Source of the DNA: an uncultured Phocaeicola sp. | Lineage (GTDB): Bacteria > Bacteroidota > Bacteroidia > Bacteroidales > Bacteroidaceae | Assembly (NCBI GenBank): GCA_948956705.1 | Contig: CARCZS010000050.1 | Span: forward strand, 1-8,996 | Direction of reading: 5' to 3' | Length of the DNA: 8,996 bases | Shown here: positions 5,944 to 8,996 of the stretch, piece after piece | Layout: every line of letters begins with the position of its first letter | Numbering within the stretch: position 1 is the stretch's first letter | The notes under the pieces: generated by a model | Database searches by the model: none | What the model saw: only the letters and a program-made list of their open reading frames with translations | Told to the model about the DNA's origin: nothing | Program-made: the position numbers and the translations under genes

Positions 5944-6729
5944 TTATCTCCAAATTGTTCCATTCTCCAGGAGTAGTCTGTCCAGGAGTTCCGTTGCCGT
6001 ATTGTATCCTTTTTCGAATATCTCTTCGGCTCTTTCCAGTTCTCTGTTGCTGTATTCTTCCAGTCCGTATGATTCGATCAGCAAATCTGCAATCCCTTTT
6101 TGAGGCAGTGTATTGGCTTGGAAAATAAAATGATAGGCTCTGAGTGCGATGCTTACCACATTCTTGCTATATTCATCTGCTACCAGCGGATCTACATTGA
6201 GTGCTATCACTTTCTCGCATTCTTTGCGAATGGGGCTGACCGGCAGGTTCATCAAGATTCCTCCATCTACATAATATGTATTGTTGATGCGTATGGGGGC
6301 AAACAAGATAGGCATACAGCAGGAAGCAGCCAGTCTTTCGGCTATTTTCCCTTTTTTAAAAGAAACGATGCGTCCGTGATCCAAATCGGTGGCGGTAATA
6401 ATAGTGGGAATTTTTAGTTCTTCTATCGTTTTTGACTCCAAGTTGCTGTTTAAGAAATCGATAAAACTATCCAGTTTCAGCAGACCTTGTTTGTTGATAG
6501 AAAAAGTGGTCAGTTCTTTGAATGAATGGTGCTCAAAAAGTTCAACAATATGATAAGGCTCTTTGCCGTCGGCATAGAAGACAGCGGCAAGAGCACCTGC
6601 ACTTACTCCGGAAAGTATTTCCGGCCTGATGCCATGTTCATGCAAAGCCTGCATAATCCCCAAATGGGCAAATCCTTTTATAAATCCTCCGCTCAGGGCA
6701 TAACCAATGTTATATTTAAATTCATTCAT
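5944..6729 (-). CDS. Patatin-like phospholipase family protein
   Basis: A serine acyl hydrolase of the bacterial patatin/RssA type, probably acting on phospholipids or acyl esters; the natural substrate is unknown. The 261-residue protein has the oxyanion loop SGGFIKGFAHLG (13-24), the nucleophile elbow GVSAG with Ser43, and the dyad Asp155 in YVDGG. There is no signal peptide or membrane segment, so it is cytoplasmic or peripheral. The start is the ATG at 6729: the longer frame begins with a TTG at 6756 that lies inside the -7 promoter element and would not be transcribed as part of the message. The amylase gene follows after 16 bases, which suggests an operon. A clear terminator upstream isolates the pair from fabD. 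Confidence 0.92.
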   Translation of the reverse strand: MNEFKYNIGYALSGGFIKGFAHLGIMQALHEHGIRPEILSGVSAGALAAVFYADGKEPYHIVELFEHHSFKELTTFSINKQGLLKLDSFIDFLNSNLESKTIEELKIPTIITATDLDHGRIVSFKKGKIAERLAASCCMPILFAPIRINNTYYVDGGILMNLPVSPIRKECEKVIALNVDPLVADEYSKNVVSIALRAYHFIFQANTLPQKGIADLLIESYGLEEYSNRELERAEEIFEKGYNTATELLDRLLLENGTIWR

Positions 6730-6753
6730 AGTCTGATCTCGTTTAGATACCGA

Positions 6754-6761
6754 CAAACTTA
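6754..6761 (-). promoter_or_regulatory. -7 element for the patatin-amylase operon
   Basis: TAAGTTTG on the minus strand, an exact TAnnTTTG match, 24 bases before the ATG at 6729. It overlaps the TTG at 6756 and so rules against that start. The -33 region (ATTTC) is a poor match. Confidence 0.6.
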
Positions 6762-6782
6762 CGAATATTTTTGTGAAATGCC

Positions 6783-6826
6783 ATAAAAAAAATACGGATT
6801 ACTCAGCATATTCCGGTAATCCGTAT
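6783..6826 (-). terminator. Intrinsic terminator of fabD
   Basis: ATACGGATTAC (6792-6802) and GTAATCCGTAT (6816-6826) form a perfect 11-bp stem with a 13-base loop. On the minus strand the stem runs straight into eight T residues (with the A6785-A6792 run). It lies 28 bases past the fabD stop and before the patatin promoter, which separates the two units. Confidence 0.9.
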
Positions 6827-6854
6827 GAAATTTATGATAACTGAATTTTGTTTA

Positions 6855-7742
6855 TCAAGCAATACCGTGTGCGTTGACCGATCCATCAATTTTCTTGATC
6901 AGTCCTTGCAGTACAGCACCCGGTCCGCATTCGGTAAAGTCATCGGCACCATCGGCAACCATATTCTTCACTGTCTGGGTCCAGCGTACGGAAGCGGTGA
7001 GCTGAGCTACCAGGTTTGCCTTGATTTCAGCGGGATCTGTGTGAGGCAAAGCGTCCACGTTCTGATATACCGGGCATTTCGGAGTATGAATTTCAGTAGC
7101 GTTGATAGCAGCTTCCAGTTCCACTTTGGCGGGGTTCATCAACGGAGAGTGGAAGGCGCCTCCCACTTTCAGCGGCAGGGCACGTTTAGCACCGGCAGCT
7201 TTCATTTGCTCGCAAGCCTTGTTGATTCCTTCGATAGAACCTGAGATGACAATTTGTCCCGGGCAGTTATAATTGGCAGCCACTACCACTTCTCCTTCTT
7301 TAGAAATCGCTTCACAGATTTCCTCTACTTTTTCGTCAGGCAATGCAATGATGGCAGCCATCGTAGAGGGTTGTGCCTCACAAGCTTTCTGCATAGCCAT
7401 AGCACGTGCATAAACCAGTTTCAGACCATCTTCGAAAGACAATGCTCCAGCTGCAACCAATGCGGAAAATTCGCCCAGTGAATGTCCGGCAGTCATTTCA
7501 GGTTTGAAATCATCACCCATGCAAAGAGCGGAAATTACCGAGTGCAGAAAAACGGCAGGCTGAGTTACTTTAGTCTGGCGCAAGTCTTCGTCAGTACCTT
7601 CAAACATGATGTCTGTGATACGGTATCCTAAAATGTCGTTTGCTTTTTCAAAAAGTTCTTTGGCTAAAGCCGAGTTTTCGTACAGGTCTTTACCCATACC
7701 TACAAACTGTGCTCCCTGTCCGGGGAATACAAATGCTTTCAT
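6855..7742 (-). CDS. fabD: Malonyl-CoA:acyl-carrier-protein transacylase
   Basis: Moves the malonyl group from CoA to acyl carrier protein, supplying the extender unit for type II fatty acid synthesis in the cytoplasm. The 295-residue protein starts with the family N-terminus MKAFVFPGQGAQ (oxyanion Gln11). It carries the nucleophile Ser88 in GHSLGEFSALVAAGAL, Arg113 in VYARAMAMQ, and catalytic His198 in GGAFHSPLM. The C-terminal ECGPGAVLQGLIKKI is also typical. The start at 7742 is preferred over an in-frame codon at 7859: a -7 element lies between them, AGGAAAAAT precedes the ATG, and the family begins here. In many bacteria fabD clusters with other fab genes; here it stands alone between thiD and a lipase. 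Confidence 0.97.
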   Translation of the reverse strand: MKAFVFPGQGAQFVGMGKDLYENSALAKELFEKANDILGYRITDIMFEGTDEDLRQTKVTQPAVFLHSVISALCMGDDFKPEMTAGHSLGEFSALVAAGALSFEDGLKLVYARAMAMQKACEAQPSTMAAIIALPDEKVEEICEAISKEGEVVVAANYNCPGQIVISGSIEGINKACEQMKAAGAKRALPLKVGGAFHSPLMNPAKVELEAAINATEIHTPKCPVYQNVDALPHTDPAEIKANLVAQLTASVRWTQTVKNMVADGADDFTECGPGAVLQGLIKKIDGSVNAHGIA

Positions 7743-7771
7743 ATTTTTCCTATTTTGGTTTAAAAACGTTG

Positions 7772-7779
7772 CAAAGTTA
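7772..7779 (-). promoter_or_regulatory. -7 element of the fabD promoter
   Basis: TAACTTTG on the minus strand, an exact TAnnTTTG match, 29 bases before the fabD ATG. The -33 region (AGTTCCG) matches only loosely. It shows that fabD can be transcribed independently of thiD. Confidence 0.6.
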
Positions 7780-7868
7780 ATTATTTCTTTCGGAACTACG
7801 GAATAATAATGAGGCAATTTGCTAATATGCTGCATTATGTACCGCATGGTAATTAGCACATTGACAAA

Positions 7869-8693
7869 TTATTTCATTGTTTTCATCGGAACAGGTGCGT
7901 AAAAGTGATTCAGCGGACCGTGTCCTTCGCCTATATGCACGTCTTTCCCGGCGTGGATTCCTTTGGTGACATATGCTTTTGCATGTTCTACGGCCTGCGG
8001 CATATCATATCCCAGTGCCAGAAAAGTAGCAATGGCGGAAGAAAGAGTACATCCTGTTCCGTGTGTGTTTTTGCTTTCTATCTTATCTGAGATAAAGAGA
8101 TGAGGCTTGTCTTCTCCAGCTGTTTGTAATACATCGCACATCTTGTCGCCCTCCAAATGTCCTCCTTTCAGTAAAACGGATCCGCAACCGAATTTTAATA
8201 ATTCCGATGCGGCAGCTTTCATTGTGTCCACATTGCTTATGCAGTGTTCCGTCAATACTTCCGCCTCACTCAGATTGGGCGTAATCAGACTGGCCAGAGG
8301 CATCAGTTCCTGGGTCAGTGCACTGATGGCGTTCTCTTCTATCAGCCGGTGTCCGCTAGTCGATACCATGACCGGATCGAACACAACGAAACGGGGCCGG
8401 TATGTACGAAGGCAGGAGGCTATGGTCTCGACTATTTCCACATCATTAATCATACCTATTTTAACAGCATCCGGACGGATATCTTCCATTACGGCTTCTA
8501 TCTGCCCACGTACATATACCGGTGGTACGGGATGTATGGCACGTACTCCCAAAGTGTTCTGTACGGTGATTGCAGTAATGGCTGTCGCAGCATAACCACC
8601 CAAGGCGGAGATGGTCTTCAGGTCAGCCTGTATGCCGGCTCCTCCGCTGCAATCGGATCCTGCTATACTTAATACACAAGGATATTTCTTCAT
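7869..8693 (-). CDS. thiD: Hydroxymethylpyrimidine / phosphomethylpyrimidine kinase
   Basis: Phosphorylates HMP and then HMP-phosphate to give HMP-pyrophosphate, the pyrimidine half of thiamin. It is a ribokinase-fold enzyme of 274 residues, the usual length. Visible hallmarks are the N-terminal CVLSIAGSDCSGGAGIQADLK (7-26), KIGMI (78-82), DPVMVSTSG (106-114), ITPNLSEAE (137-145), LLKGGH (174-179) and the anion-hole THGTGCTLSSA with Cys215. The ending GHGPLNHFY is typical of ThiD. The ATG at 8693 is chosen because the longer frame's start at 8759 lies upstream of the -7 element at 8721-8728. No other thi gene is present here, and no fused ThiE or TenA domain. Confidence 0.95.
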   Translation of the reverse strand: MKKYPCVLSIAGSDCSGGAGIQADLKTISALGGYAATAITAITVQNTLGVRAIHPVPPVYVRGQIEAVMEDIRPDAVKIGMINDVEIVETIASCLRTYRPRFVVFDPVMVSTSGHRLIEENAISALTQELMPLASLITPNLSEAEVLTEHCISNVDTMKAAASELLKFGCGSVLLKGGHLEGDKMCDVLQTAGEDKPHLFISDKIESKNTHGTGCTLSSAIATFLALGYDMPQAVEHAKAYVTKGIHAGKDVHIGEGHGPLNHFYAPVPMKTMK

Positions 8694-8720
8694 ATAAATC
8701 TCATTTTGACAAAGTATTTG

Positions 8721-8728
8721 CAAAGATA
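8721..8728 (-). promoter_or_regulatory. -7 element of the thiD promoter
   Basis: TATCTTTG on the minus strand, an exact TAnnTTTG match, 27 bases before the thiD ATG. With so short a leader (about 20 bases) there is no room for a TPP riboswitch, and none is seen. Confidence 0.6.
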
Positions 8729-8750
8729 ACGAATAATCTTGTTTTAAATG

Positions 8751-8782
8751 TTTGCACAAGTGAAGGGAATCAATTATTTTTG
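8751..8782 (+). promoter_or_regulatory. Near-consensus promoter for the epimerase gene
   Basis: TTTG at 8751-8754 is followed after 20 bases by TATTTTTG (8775-8782); both halves match the Bacteroidetes consensus. The ATG follows 31 bases later, preceded by AAGGGGA. It is divergent from the thiD promoter. Confidence 0.7.
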
Positions 8783-8813
8783 CTAAACATAAAATAAAGT
8801 AAAAATAAGGGGA

Positions 8814-8945
8814 ATGAAAAGAATCCTAGTAACGGGAGGCGCAGGATTTATAGGGTCACATCTATGCACTCGTCTGATAGAGGAAGGTAATATTGTTATA
8901 TGTTTAGACAACTTTTTCACGGGGAGTAAAGAGAATATAAGTTAA
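8814..8945 (+). pseudogene. Truncated NAD-dependent sugar-nucleotide epimerase (UDP-glucuronate decarboxylase-like), 5' end only
   Basis: The 43-codon frame begins [16 protein letters not shown], the Rossmann GxxGxxG loop (Gly8, Gly11, Gly14) of extended short-chain dehydrogenases. It continues through the NAD-binding acidic residue Asp32 in [13 protein letters not shown], closest to UDP-glucuronate decarboxylases that make UDP-xylose. Family members are about 310 residues and continue from KENI into a HL...F segment. Here the match ends at Ile42, followed by Ser and TAA, and the next 50 bases show no family sequence in this frame. The promoter and ribosome site (AAGGGGA) are intact, so the gene was probably functional before it was broken, most simply by an insertion at about 8940. 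The substrate assignment rests on the N-terminus only. Confidence 0.75.
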
Positions 8946-8996
8946 CGTGAGTTCGAAATAAGAATAAATATATTTCACTTATAATTAGAAACATAG
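8940..8996. mobile_element. Possible end of an inserted element interrupting the epimerase gene
   Basis: From about 8940 the sequence no longer fits the epimerase. It becomes AT-rich, beginning GTTAACGTGAGTTCG, and has stops in the epimerase frame. This is what the outer end of an insertion sequence or other element would look like. No transposase, paired terminal repeat or target duplication can be seen because the window ends 57 bases later, so the element type is unknown. Confidence 0.3.

Noticed and set aside
6730..6756. Nine-residue N-terminal extension of the patatin-like protein from a TTG.
   Set aside because: The TTG is embedded in the TAAGTTTG promoter element and the ATG at 6729 gives a normal family N-terminus.
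6825..7244. Plus-strand frame (139 codons) antisense to fabD.
   Set aside because: It overlaps the fabD terminator and coding sequence and has no protein-like motifs.
7743..7859. A 39-residue N-terminal extension of FabD.
   Set aside because: It crosses the fabD -7 element, lacks family similarity, and MKAFVFPGQGAQ is the canonical N-terminus.
7811..7868. Possible hairpin in the thiD-fabD spacer (GCTAAT/ATTAGC with an inner ATGC/GCAT).
   Set aside because: The stem is short and bulged and no U-tract follows; not good enough for a terminator call.
8107..8595. Long plus-strand frame (162 codons) antisense to thiD.
   Set aside because: A shadow frame of a firmly identified gene, with no recognisable motif, promoter or ribosome site.
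8694..8720. A TPP riboswitch upstream of thiD.
   Set aside because: The leader after the -7 element is only about 20 bases and lacks any THI-box-like sequence.
8694..8759. A 22-residue N-terminal extension of ThiD.
   Set aside because: It spans the -7 element at 8721-8728, so it would not be transcribed; the canonical N-terminus starts at 8693.

Overview
The window looks like chromosomal DNA of a gut Bacteroides or Phocaeicola species. The evidence is AT-rich spacers, promoters of the Bacteroidetes type (TTTG near -33, TAnnTTTG near -7), few strong Shine-Dalgarno sites, and protein variants typical of the group: a secreted choloylglycine hydrolase, a free-standing alanyl-tRNA editing domain and a UDP-glucuronate decarboxylase-like epimerase. 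I see no rRNA, tRNA or CRISPR array. A mobile element is suspected only at the extreme right end.

Layout from left to right. On the minus strand lie a small heat-shock protein (53-496) with a structured 264-nt upstream region, an AlaX-like tRNA-editing protein (761-1219), and a signal-peptide-bearing choloylglycine hydrolase (1454-2512). The spacer 2513-3012 has no convincing gene. It holds a complete minus-strand mini transcription unit: a near-consensus promoter, about 64 transcribed bases and an intrinsic terminator. It also holds the divergent promoter for the only full-length plus-strand gene, an HpaII-family restriction-endonuclease-like protein (3013-4101) with no methyltransferase nearby. 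A large imperfect inverted repeat (4147-4222) separates that gene from the convergent minus-strand pair: a cytoplasmic GH13 alpha-amylase (4230-5927) and, 16 bases upstream of it, a patatin-like phospholipase (5944-6729). Farther right on the minus strand are fabD (6855-7742), closed by a clear terminator, and thiD (7869-8693), each with its own -7 element. At the right edge a plus-strand sugar-nucleotide epimerase gene starts from a good divergent promoter but stops after 43 codons. It departs abruptly from its family there, as expected for an insertion junction.

The genes do not form one pathway. They are mostly single-gene housekeeping units (protein folding, translation quality control, fatty acid synthesis, thiamin synthesis) plus a lipase/amylase pair and an envelope hydrolase acting on bile salts or related amides. 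The points most worth a second look are the solitary HpaII-like protein with a degenerate active site, the small RNA-like unit at 2780-2878, the 4147-4222 repeat, the structured region upstream of the heat-shock gene, and the broken epimerase at the right end. Several long reading frames begin at upstream codons that lie inside promoters or before the family's N-terminus; the starts given here are corrected for this.
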